Shown here: piece by piece, positions 20,100 to 29,154 of the stretch
How the letters are laid out: each line of letters begins with the position of its first letter
How positions within the stretch are numbered: the first letter of the stretch is position 1
Assembly: GCA_003427395.1 (NCBI GenBank)
Contig: BFEA01000336.1
Location: 42,374-78,359 of the forward strand
Reading direction: 5' to 3'
Source of the DNA: Chara braunii
Taxonomy: Eukaryota > Streptophyta > Charophyceae > Charales > Characeae
Length of the DNA: 35,986 nucleotides
Notes under the pieces: generated by a model
Told to the model about the DNA's origin: nothing
Database searches by the model: none
Seen by the model: the letters and a program-made list of their open reading frames with translations, nothing else
Position numbers and translations under genes: made by a program

Positions 20100-20740
20100 C
20101 AGGCTTCTAGCTTAGGAATCACGTGAGGCCGGTGGAAGTTTTAGCTGCTTCTACTTATGGTGAAGTGGGAATACCCTCCCCACTTCATGAGTTGGCCAAG
20201 GCTAATGACTCTTTAGTCATCCCGCAGACTCATCTAGACCAAAATGTGCTTTGTACATTAGATGTGTCTGAGGCCTTAGAGGATTCGCAAAGTGAGTGGT
20301 CAGATAGGGGCCCTAGAGAATCCTGGGTGGCACAAAGTGGTGGTCCTAGAAGTGTGTGGAAGTTGGTGTAGGAGGCCGCAAATGTGGAGCCTTCGTTGAC
20401 ATTGGCTCCACGCGGAACTACATAAGCNCTGACTNTATGGAAAGGNTGCGCCACAGGACCAGGTACAGCACCATAGTAGACTGGTAGCATCTACTTTGGC
20501 CAACGACGAGCGCTTTGTAGTGAGTGAAAGACTATGTCAAGGACGTAGTCTAGACCTTCTCTTTTGGAGGAGAGGAACTTAATCATAGGATTTCGTTCCA
20601 GATTAGTGACGAGTTGTCATTGGACATGCCGTAAGGAATGTACTACCTTGAGGCTGAAAAAATGATGAAGCATGAGTTGCATGATAGGAAAACCATTGGA
20701 CTAGCTAAGTGAGAGGCTAGTAGGTTGTTTGAGTCCTATG
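20100..20740 (+). pseudogene. Protease region of element C
   Basis: An open piece at 20123-20371 (GEVGIPSPLHELAKAND, SEALEDSQSEWSD) corresponds to the linker before the protease in element A. A shift then gives VGVGGRKCGAFVDIGSTRNYIS, with the same non-canonical D-I-G-S-T active site. VKDYVKDVV and MYYLEAEK follow in broken frames, with three N in the domain. Not functional. Confidence 0.75.
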
Positions 20741-20747
20741 CGTACTT

Positions 20748-21090
20748 ATGTACCTAGTCTACCCAGAGATGAAGCATATCGTCGCTAAGTTCCCTGATCT
20801 GTTCAACAAGCCCACGGGAGTCGTTGAAAGGGAGATAGACCACACCCTAGAAATAATTCCAAGGAGTAAACCCCAAAGGGAAGATTCTATAGGATGGCCT
20901 CGGCCGAGTGGGACGGACTCTATCGACAACTGAAGGAGCTGACAGAAAAGGGATGTATACAACATAAGTATTTCTCCCTTCGGATCCCAGTGTTGTCTGT
21001 AACGAAGGAGGGAGGAAGTTTGAGGATGTGCTTTGATTATAGAGGCCTCAAAGCCATCACAGTGAAGAATGCAGAGCCTCTAAGTGGCTA
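20748..21090 (+). pseudogene. Reverse transcriptase N-terminal remnant of element C
   Basis: Readable pieces are KFPDLFNKPTGVVEREIDHT, LEIIPRSKP, RQLKELTEKGC and [21 protein letters not shown], i.e. the linker, fingers and first palm motif. The sequence then jumps near 21090 straight to the connection segment, so the part that would carry YLDD is deleted. Confidence 0.8.
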
Positions 21091-21093
21091 AGT

Positions 21094-21690
21094 ATTAGGG
21101 ACTGGCCACGTCCTCAGACGGTGACTGAGGTTAGATCTTTCTTAGGAATGAGCGGCTACTATAGGAGTTTCGTAAAGAACTATTCTGCAGTCATCTCTCC
21201 TTTGATAGATCATACTCGACTTGACACCTCATGGGACTGGAGTGATGAGTGTGAGGCTGCCTTCAAACGATTGAAGCACACACTCATGAATCACGCGTTT
21301 CTCATGATTCCCGATTCTCAGAGGCCAATTATAGTAACCACTGAAGCTAACCATAATGGGATTGGCACAGTGCTGGCCCAGCAGGCAGCGAAGAAGTTGA
21401 GGCCGATTGAGTATGAGCAAAAGGATGTCATCCAAGAAGTTGGCTAAGTCCACTTAAGAGAGGGAACTCTATGCCCTATACAAGGTTCTAATCCACTAAA
21501 ACACTAATTGTTGGGTAGATTCTTCTACTCAAGGACTGATCATCAGATTCTAAAGTGGACTAAAGACTCAACCTGTTCTCCCCAATGCCCTTAAACGCTA
21601 GAATAAGGTCAAAAACAACTTGACCTTAAGCTAGAGTAATTGAATGGGGAGGGTAACAAGTTGCTGATGCACTGTGTCATGTAGGGCACT
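21094..21690 (+). pseudogene. Tether and RNase H remnant of element C
   Basis: An open piece at 21121-21447 carries [39 protein letters not shown] and [15 protein letters not shown]. The first RNase H catalytic Asp (TDAS in element A) has become Glu-Ala-Asn. A stop replaces the Tyr of STYERELYAL at about 21455, and later fragments (FFYSRTDHQILKW) are frameshifted. It retains the YY missing from element A's RSFLGMTG segment, so it is useful for reconstructing the family consensus. Confidence 0.78.
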
Positions 21691-22210
21691 AATTTCTGAA
21701 TTTGGCATATCTCACGAGCTAACTCAATCGATGGTGGAAGCCTAACGGAAAGACCATCTCCCGATGGATGGGTTAAGCTTTCTGGACAAGGCAGGGAATA
21801 AAAGGTTAGTTGATCCATCACGGGAAGTCTAGTATGTAGCGGGGAATGATTAGGATGATCCACCCTACGTTATCCGTATCTCTTATCACCTGCGCACTAC
21901 CCAGTTTTTCATACCTCAAAGCTTGCACCTTTCACTGAGATTGATCAATTCCCTTCAAGGAGATCGATGCTACCCCCAACCATGGATGTCCACGTGGACG
22001 TCGACAGCAATCTGGAGCATAGAGACATGCCTGTTCCAAGACATCGGGCCAGAGGGAGACATCCAAAACCCAGATGACTATACTGGGTCAGATTCAGGCG
22101 TCATACTGATCCTAAAGGAGATCGTTGATACACTGGGGAGGAGCTGCTACAGACAGCACCTCAAATGGCTGAATATGAAAGATAACTCAAGGGGAAGGCA
22201 CCTGCGAAGT
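21691..22210 (+). pseudogene. Integrase remnants of element C
   Basis: A short N-terminal trace (FLDKAGNKRLV, about 21780) leaps directly to the C-terminal part (PPYVIRIS, then a shifted HPVFHTSKLAPFTE-like segment at about 21905). PSRRSMLPPTMD, RGRHPKPR and YWVRFRRHTDPKGDRW follow. The zinc finger and DDE core are deleted. The tail is colinear with element A 13080-13420, showing that the RVRFRRHxDPKxDRW tail is a shared feature of this lineage. Confidence 0.75.
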
Positions 22211-22231
22211 AAGCATCTCAGCGGACTTTTG

Positions 22232-22249
22232 AAGCTAAGGGGGATGGAA
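22232..22249 (+). other. Polypurine tract of element C
   Basis: AAGCTAAGGGGGATGGAA directly precedes the 3' LTR start TGTGAGG at 22250. Confidence 0.72.
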
Positions 22250-22799
22250 TGTGAGGATTGAGCCCTCAAGAAGGGGCCTTGCCATGATGCACATGTTCTG
22301 AGCTAAGGCCCCAGCAAGCCTCGTGCCCGCCCTAAGTGAAGGCGGGCCAGCAAAATCAACAAGAGCCCTCTGTGCCAACATTTCACGAAGTGGGGTCCAT
22401 ACAGTTACAGCACGCCAGTTGGTTGGAGTGCACCGAGTCTCGGATTTCAGCAAATGCTGAAAACCGAGGGCCTCTGAGTTAGTTAGGCCCTGAGTACTTG
22501 AACGTGAGGCCGACAATGCATGCTGGGTATAGAGGCCGAAAATGCCCAGGGGAAATCAGCCCACTATCTGAATCTGGCCGCAGGCCTTGACGAAAGAGGT
22601 GCAACTGCATCCCCCGGGCCTCAACTGTATTGGGCCTGGGTTCAGCGACTGGTCCCCAGACGCAGGCTGAAGGGAGGCCGCCCACACGCAACACTGGCAT
22701 ATAGGCAAGCAGGGCGAGTGGGCTGGGATCTTGGCCAATGCTGGCATATGCGGGCACGCTGCGCAGATGCAAGTGTGCTGCGCTATGCAGAGCAGCGCT
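22250..22799 (+). repeat. 3' LTR of element C, truncated
   Basis: It matches the 5' LTR from 16121 to about 16738 (one copy of the 85-bp segment, plus about 20 bp extra near 22725, GATCTTGGCCAATGCTGGCA). It includes the hairpin at 22325-22347. It ends at AGCAGCGCT, after which element E sequence begins without overlap. Confidence 0.88.
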
Positions 22800-23800
22800 G
22801 CGGTCACTGTATCTAAGACCTGCCATTGACCCAGGTAACGCGGCAACAGCTTGGAGGAGATATCCTCCTCCCTCGACAGCTCAGAGCTGGCTACCCAGAC
22901 ATGATCACCAGTGCGGATGGGGGAAGGCTGCCTGCGGCGATTAGCTTGTTCAATCATCGCCTTTTGGGCTTTGAACAAGTTCGCTCGTGCTCTTTCCACA
23001 TCTATGCGGTAGCGTCTGGTGAACTCTGCAGTGCCTGGAGTCAGGTCAAACTTGGCCTTATCGATGATATCATCGAGAGACTGTCATGGTTCACGTCCCC
23101 AGTGTAACCAGTATGGATTGAACCCAGTCGAGGAGTGGACAAACATGTTATAAACAAGCTGTGCCCGCGCCAAGTGGAGATCCCAGTCATGTTGATCTGG
23201 AGAGATGACAGGATGCAGCAATTGGAATAGGACTTGGTTCATCACTTCAGCCTGACCATTGGCTTCAGGATGATGACCAGAAGTCATGTCCAATCGTGAG
23301 TGCAGATAGTCCTTATAGTAGGACTGCCACTCATCACTGCAAAACCGGGGATCCCTATCACTGACTATGGAAGTGGGCGGTCCATGGTGTGTGACCCACC
23401 TCTATGAAAAGGCTGCTCTCACAGCCGGAACTCTGGCCACTTCTGGCAAGGGGATGAACTTTGCGTATTTGGAGAACCTGTCCACGCAGACCATGACCTG
23501 ACGCATGCCACGAGGGGTGGTCTTGCCTAAATCTGTGAAGTCTATCGACACAGATTCAGCAGGGCCATCAGGTATGGGTAAGGGTTTGAGCTGTCCCAAA
23601 GGAGGCCTACGCTGGACCTCATTCCTTTGGCAGAGCTCGCAGGTTTCCACATAGCGCAGCATATCACTCCGCATCTCCTTCCAGAAGAAGCGCTGCGACA
23701 GGGCTGCATATGACTTTAGGAACCCAAAATGTCCACGGGCGTCATGACACTCTAACATCAGTAGCATCCTGAGCCGCTGGTCCTGGGGAATGCACAAGCG
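22800..23800 (-). pseudogene. Integrase of element E, C-terminally truncated
   Basis: The HHCC zinc-binding domain is complete (HDARGHFGFLKS ... CELCQRN, about 23745-23625). The first catalytic Asp is in SIDFTDL and VDRFSKYAKF is intact. A stop ends the open piece at 23402. The second Asp is readable in VSDRDPRF (about 23350) and the Glu in NGQAEVMNQVLF (about 23260), so all three DDE residues can be seen across different frames. The C-terminal part (ERARANLFKAQKAMIEQANRRR, DHVWVASSELS, LLPRYLGQWQVLDTV) stops at the junction with the element C LTR at 22799. Confidence 0.87.
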
Positions 23801-23815
23801 CTCCTCCCCTCCACT

Positions 23816-24262
23816 TTAGGTATACAGCAGATCTGAACTCAGAGCATAGCCTGGTTCAGAGTTAGGATCTGCTTGCAGATTCCTTACTATGGGTCCAAAA
23901 GTCGGGTCCTGAGGTAGTAGACGAGCAATGGTCTGACGGGTCTCCTCTCCAAAGGAGTGAGTAGAGGAGATCAACGCAAAAGAGTCAGGCCTACGAGAGA
24001 GGGCGTCTGCTACCTTGTTGTAGCAGCCCTTCTTATGTTTGAGTTCAAAGTCAAACATGTCTATGAACTCAATGTACCGTGCCAACTTATCATTTAGCTC
24101 TCCCTGGGACTTCATCCATTGTAAGGTGGAGTGATCTGAGAAGATCTTGAAGTGCCTTCCCAGGAGAAAGTGCTTCCAATGTTTCAGGGCACAGACAAGA
24201 GCATATAGCTCTTTCTCGTAGGTGGAATCTTGGAGCTTTTGAGTTTTGATCTTCTTCCTCAT
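23816..24262 (-). pseudogene. RNase H region of element E
   Basis: It starts inside the domain with KLQDSTYEKELYALVCALKHWK, then FSDHSTLQWMKSQ and YNKVADALSRRPDS, giving the E, D and D catalytic residues. The first Asp (TDAS region) and the RT-RNase H tether are deleted between about 24290 and 24262. A TAA at 23816-23818 stops the frame, which continues in phase into the integrase zinc-finger region seven codons later, so a single substitution (probably Lys to stop) breaks the polyprotein here. Confidence 0.83.
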
Positions 24263-24267
24263 AAACT

Positions 24268-25057
24268 CTACAGGTCATGGACCATTCCCATCTTGGCTGC
24301 ATCAGGAGCCAGGCCATCTACAGAGATTACGTGACCCAAATAAATGACAGAGGGAACTCCAAAAGAGGACTTCTCTCTGTTGATCTTGTACTGGTTGTCA
24401 CGTAATGACTGAAGGACCAAAGCCAAATGTTGCGCATGTTCCCTAGCAGTTTTGCTGAATACCAGGATAAGATTCAGGTAGACAACCATAAACTTGTCCA
24501 GGTAAGGCCTGAAGATGTGGTGCATTTCTGTCTGGAAGGTACCCGAGGCGTTGCAAAGTCCGAATGGCATGACCAGGAACTCGTAAGTTCCATACCTGGT
24601 CTTGAAGGTTGTCTTGTAGACATCCTCCTCAGCCATCTCAATCTGGTGATAGAACTGTGCAGCCCTGCACCATATTCAAAAGGTCGTCGATCCTAGGAAG
24701 TGGCTCTGTACTCTTCCTAACGATCTTGTTGAGACCCCTGTAGTCAATGCACATTCTGAACTCGCCGTTCCCTTTGGGCACAAAAAGAACCGGTGCGCCG
24801 AATTCAGAAGTGTTGGGCCTGATCCAGCCCTTGCTGGTCAGGGTCTCAAGCTCCTTTCTGAGCTCCTCAAGCTCAGCAGGGGACATCCTGTAGATGCGGT
24901 CCTTGGGAGGGACCGCTCCAAGCAGTCGCTCAATCCGATGTTTAGTTGGCCGGTTGGGTAACCCAAAGGGCTCCTGCATCAGATCAGCATACTTATCAAC
25001 CACCTGCTGTATCTCAGGAGGACAGGAAACAGTTGGAGTGTCAGTCTGCTTGACCAA
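24268..25057 (-). pseudogene. Reverse transcriptase of element E, catalytic site lost
   Basis: The first piece (25057-24638) carries PTKHRIERLLG, DRIYRMSPAELEELRKELE, KGWIRPNTSEFGAPVLFVPK and RMCIDYRGLNK. A short deletion removes the Asp-containing strand (the usual LD-[L/K]xxGYHQ) between GCTV and YHQIEMAEED. The second piece has [21 protein letters not shown]. The catalytic YxDD is replaced by YLNL in VVYLNLILVFS (about 24470), so both catalytic Asp are gone. YLGHVISVDGL follows before a stop at 24268. This RT cannot be active. Confidence 0.9.
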
Positions 25058-25084
25058 AGCTATGAACAGACGCTCATGGTCGTA

Positions 25085-25944
25085 CTAGCGCGAGAGAGAA
25101 TAGAACTTTCTCGCTCTCAAGCAGTAGCAGGAAGTCTTAGGGTGGTGATCAGCAGCAATCATGCATGGATGATACACCCCCTGGCTGTTTGGTAGTTCAA
25201 CCTTTGGGATCTGCCAGTCGATCCTTGGGTTGACTGCCCTCAACCACTGCATAGAGAACACCAAGTCAAAGGGTAGATCAGGGAATATGTAGAAGTTCAG
25301 ACTATGAATGACTTCTCGAGCACTATCAAAAGTCACAGGGATACCCTTGACTTTCTCCCTGATGGTGAGTATTGTGGAGTCACCTATTCTGACCAGCAAA
25401 GGTTGCTGCAGCTGCTGAACTTTCATCCCCAGGTGCAATTTCTTATCTCGCCGGTATCACCTATAGGCTTTAACGTTGTAAGTTGTTGTTTAGTCACCTG
25501 TCCCCCAATCAATATCAATAGATGGGTAATCAACTCCCATACGGTCAGTATCTGTCGATTTGGACCTTACCACTTAGTTTCAATGGCAGGCAGGAAGTAT
25601 AACAAACAGCGTACGTTCGCGAGCTTCCCCACGTATAGTATAATATAAAATACGGGTTAACTCTAGAACGCTTTGATTCGAAAGTGACTCCAATTCGCCA
25701 AAACAGGCTCAACTCTGGCACTGGGAGATATAAAGTTCTTGGCGGCTCCACAATCCAACAACCCTTTGATCCTGCTGTCGTTGATCAGGGGCCGAAGCAG
25801 GATGAGGCCAGACTTGCTTTTCTTATGTTCCTTCAGGTGAAGGAAGAAAGCAGCAAGTGACTGAAGCTCATCCTGCCCCGGGTCCTTATCCGGGTCAGGA
25901 TACTCATAACAGAAGGATGCTGCCCGCGCAGTCCCTAAACTCAC
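25085..25944 (-). pseudogene. Protease of element E with an inserted segment
   Basis: The active-site region LLDCGAAKNFISPSARVE (about 25765-25700) has D-C-G-A where retropepsins usually have D-S/T-G-A. The expected continuation KLGMKVQQLQQPLLVRIGDST appears only from about 25440. The 250 bp or so between them (about 25445-25690) has stops, lower GC and no protease similarity, so it looks inserted. The second half shows FPDLPFDLVFSMQWLRAVNPRIDW, the usual post-flap segment. The N-terminal linker is acidic (YPDPDKDPGQDELQ). It would process Gag-Pol if intact. Confidence 0.8.
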
Positions 25945-25975
25945 ACAATCGGTCTCAACTGAAACAGCTGTAGGT

Positions 25976-27645
25976 TCACCTACCTGAGTAGATGGAGGTG
26001 CAGCATTGGGGGGAATTGCAGTCCCCAGGGTCTGTTCCAGATTTTGACTGTCCTGGGCCTGGCATGTAAGGGCAGTCCTTCAAGAAGTGTTGTCCCTCAC
26101 ATCGCAGGCAGACCCCTCTCTCCTTTCTTCTTCTCCACACTCCCTCCTGGATCTTGAGGTCATGCCAGGGGAGCGTGGAGGGATTGAGTGGGTCAGCTGG
26201 CATATGGACGTCTTTGGGCAGGTTAGGGCGCTGGGAAGAGGAAGGCCGACGTCCCTTATCCTTCCCCTTTGCACTGGCTGAGGCTGTGGTGGGAGAGAAC
26301 TTCTTTTGCTGTTGCAGAACACCAAAAACAGCCTGAGTCAGGGTCGCTGCAACATCTGTCTCAACAGCGGATCCAGTCCCAGTTGATGGTATATCAGCCT
26401 GGGAATCTGAATCAGAGGCTGATGCAGATCCTGCATGTGTGAAGGCTGCCTTTCCCTTTCTACCACCACGAGGGAAGGCACCTTTCCTCCTGTCAGAGGA
26501 GGGGGCCTGGACATGAAGTTTGGCCTCCATGTCCACGGCTGCGCGGCTAAAGGATCTCAAGTCCTTGTGCCTAGCGCTATACAAGGCCACAAAAGCTTCT
26601 CAGGCGCTGCCCTGCAGAAGTTGGTCAGCAGATCATCTGTAGACATGACCAACCCAAGGGTAGAGGTAAGCTGCTCGAACTCTGCAAACAAGGATTGCAG
26701 GGTGCCGCTATATCGCTGCTGCCCCAAGCGAGCAATCTTGTCAGCAGCTTTGCGGGTCCGCTCCTTGTCTGCAAAGCGGTCCTCTAGGGTCTGCGGAAGT
26801 TTGTCCACCCCCAGCCCAAAAGCCCAGTCCTCCATGGACTGTTGCAGACTGCTGGAAGTTGAGGTGGCCCACTTCAAGGCAGGTCCCACCAGCAGTCCCA
26901 GAATTGTGGCCGCCTTAGTCTGTTCTGCACAAACAAAGCCCCTCAAGTAGGCTTTGGTCCCAACAGCCCAGTCCCCAACATCGGTCTTTGGATCATCCCC
27001 TCTGAACTTGTTGGGAGCTGGAATCTTGGGACCTCTCTGGTCTCCTGCAGCAACAGATGCATAAGATGGCTTGGCTGTGGCTTTTTGGGAAGGAGGTGGT
27101 GAAGGGGAAGAATGGCGTGAACCAGAGGGGGTTGAAGAGGGAGAGGAGGAAGGTTTACGTTTCGCTGAGAGGACAGGAGACAGGGGAGCGATCAGTTTGG
27201 CTGCTGTCAGCTGAGCAGTCAGATTCTGGATTGCTGTTAGGATCTTGGACTGCTGAGCTGCCAGATCATCCACCCTGCGCTGCAGACGACCTATACGGTC
27301 ATCCCAGTCAGTGAAGTAGGAACTGGTGGATTGGGGTTCCAAAATGGCCCACTCTGCCAAGTTCCTAGTCACCTGGGCAGAGCGTTCATCAGATACAGCC
27401 TTGCCTAGCTGCTCCAACAGATACTCCTGTCACGAAGCATCTGTTGCAGCCTCTAGCTCGGCTGCCTCCTGTCTCTCCAAACCGTCAAGCAGGGTCTGTT
27501 CCTGCTGCAGTCTTTCCTAAATCTCCTTCTTCTTTCGCTGAGTAGGAGTCAGAGGGGTAGTAGGAGTGGAGGTAGAAGATTCTGCACCTTCCACCTTCAT
27601 GACTACTTCCACCTGTGGCTGCTGCTGAGCGCCTGGATCAGCCAT
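25976..27645 (-). pseudogene. gag of element E
   Basis: The ATG at 27645 begins MADPGAQQQP with a Thr/Pro-rich start and a Gln/Glu-rich helix. In-frame stops are TAG at codon 43 (27519, within EI-stop-ERLQQ) and TGA at codon 72 (27432). The frame then runs through a coiled segment (DDRIGRLQRRVDDLAAQQSK), a Ser/Pro-rich basic linker and the capsid (KFRGDDPKTDVGDW, MEDWAFGLGVDKLP, FADKERTRKAADKIARLGQQ, FEQLTSTLGLVMSTDDLLTNF). A frameshift near 26600 is followed by RSFSRAAVDMEAKLHVQ and a short zinc knuckle, CLRCEGQHFLKDC, with three residues between the second Cys and His instead of four. Ends at 25976. Confidence 0.85.
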
Positions 27646-28062
27646 TTTCCGCTTTCAAAACACACAAAAATAAACAAACAGCAGGGAGTATGCAGCGATG
27701 TACAGATCCCTTCAGGTACTCAAAAATCGTTGCTAACTCATGCACAGAAGTCAGGTGGGTGAATAAGCACAAACAGTTTGGGTTGGAACTATTTTTCTGG
27801 GGGGCAGACAGACAGTTAGTCCAGCAAATCAATCACAGGATTTCCTTTTACTGACCCTACACCACACTGGAGTTAGTAAACATAGTTCACTACTCTTCCA
27901 AAGAAACACTAGATTTCCAGAGCCCACTAGAAAACAAGAGTTGTCAGTGGGAATGATAGAACATGGCAAGTACAGACTAGAAAGGACAAACAAGCAGAGT
28001 GATTCAGTCAGAAACCCTGTATCCTAGCTCAAACTCAATTTTCGGCCCTGATGACTCTGGCA

Positions 28063-28082
28063 GCCATACCCTAGGGTATGGC
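28063..28082. repeat. 20-bp perfect palindrome
   Basis: GCCATACCCTAGGGTATGGC is its own reverse complement over all 20 bases. It lies in the leader of element E. Confidence 0.95.
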
Positions 28083-28188
28083 GAAGTACAGTATCCACTG
28101 TTTCCAGTGAAATATTGGAAATCCACTCAAGCAATTCTGTAGTAATGACTGCTTTTGAATTGCGATTTACTGGGAACTGACAGAACTG

Positions 28189-28207
28189 AATTCTGACGGT
28201 CAGAATT
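28189..28207. repeat. 9-bp inverted repeat with 1-base spacer
   Basis: AATTCTGAC, one G, then GTCAGAATT: a near-continuous 19-base palindrome in the leader of element E. Confidence 0.92.
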
Positions 28208-28230
28208 GGAGTTATGACTGCCCCTAATTA

Positions 28231-28256
28231 GCACTGGCTATAAATAGATTCAGTGC
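28231..28256 (+). promoter_or_regulatory. TATA-like box framed by an inverted repeat
   Basis: CTATAAATAG (28238-28247) is a good TATA-box match on the + strand, antisense to element E. GCACTG (28231) and CAGTGC (28251) on its two sides are complementary. Whether it promotes anything is unknown. Confidence 0.3.
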
Positions 28257-28756
28257 AAAACTACAATTCACTGTATCACTACTTTTCCAGTACACGACTC
28301 ACAATCTGAACATCCCAGATCAAGCGCAATACAGTAAGGCAGTCACAAAACCATTTTGGATGCAAAAGCGTCAACAAAGGGTTAGAAATGAGCAGAGGAA
28401 GGTAGGGGAGGGATGGCTATGGTTGTCATGCAGTCTGCGATTTTCACATCCAATCACTGGCAGACAGATAGTCCATAATTACTAACTAAACTAACCCTAT
28501 CTGGATCGCTACACAGGTAGTATCTTGCAGAGGTTGATGAAGATCTGGCTATGGCAAACTGAAACCCTCACTTTGCCAATTTCTTCCAGAGCTTCCTCCT
28601 CTGTCTTCCACGCACAGAAACACTTCAAACTTGTTGATCTTATCCAGGACCCTGATGCGCTTCAGACCCTTCAATCAGATTCACTGAATCTGACCCTGTG
28701 GCACCCCAAAACGCCAACGGATAAAATCTCGCCACAGGACCTGAGATCCACTGATG

Positions 28757-28766
28757 CTATAAATAG
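28757..28766 (+). promoter_or_regulatory. Second TATA-like box in element E leader
   Basis: CTATAAATAG again, followed by CCCC-TGAT-GGGG and the long hairpin at 28791. The same ten bases at two places in a 1.5-kb leader is notable, but no transcript evidence exists here. Confidence 0.3.
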
Positions 28767-28790
28767 CCCCTGATGGGGTTATTTCCTCCT

Positions 28791-28815
28791 GAGATTGACA
28801 CAGACTGTCAATCTC
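28791..28815. repeat. Perfect 10-bp hairpin
   Basis: GAGATTGACA and TGTCAATCTC separated by CAGAC. Several weaker hairpins follow to about 28910 (GGGAT/ATCCC; GGGTA/TACCC). Confidence 0.93.
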
Positions 28816-29140
28816 CCTTAGCGCTGCTCAGGGATGAAGCTGCTCAGCAATCCCTCTCGTCTCCAGGGGTATTTCGCCACTCAGGGGTACTTCGCAACAC
28901 TACCCTCAGGGTTGGCTATGGCGAATTGACTTTGTCCTCGCCACTTTCAGTCAAGCGCCCTAACAGGCTCAGTGCGCTTGCTCAGTGACGGCACCGAACT
29001 CCTGAATCCACCGCTTGAAGTCTTCTTCCCGGCTGACTCAGTACTGGGGAAGATAAATCGCCATGAAGTTCTCGCCAGTATCTCGCCAAATGAAGAAGAT
29101 GCCCTTCGCACTCAACCCTCAGTGCTCCAATTCCAATCTC

Positions 29141-29152
29141 GCTCCGATACCA
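29141..29152 (-). other. Primer binding site of element E
   Basis: GCTCCGATACCA on the + strand, i.e. TGGTATCGGAGC on the minus strand, two bases from an LTR-type end (GTTCATAACA read on the minus strand). It is identical to the sites of A and C despite the different lineage. Confidence 0.85.
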
Positions 29153-29154
29153 AC

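Larger units (their letters stand above)
16121..22799 (+). mobile_element. Element C: Ty3/gypsy LTR retrotransposon, internally deleted
   Basis: It is a sister subfamily of element A. It has a 5' LTR (16121-17215), the same primer site variant, a homologous leader, a gag with coiled-coil region, a protease with the same DIGSTRN motif, partial RT, tether plus damaged RNase H, an integrase tail, polypurine tract and a 3' LTR broken off at 22799. The RT catalytic core and integrase core are absent and many stops and shifts are present, so it is older or more decayed than A. The 3' LTR ends abruptly against element E, so no right target duplication can be found. Confidence 0.85.
27646..29140 (-). 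other. Long palindrome-rich leader of element E
   Basis: About 1.5 kb between primer site and gag start with no recognisable protein on either strand. It contains several perfect palindromes and hairpins, listed separately, and recurrent CTATGGCGAA-like and GGGGTAxTTCGC words. A further insertion inside the leader cannot be excluded. Confidence 0.55.
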
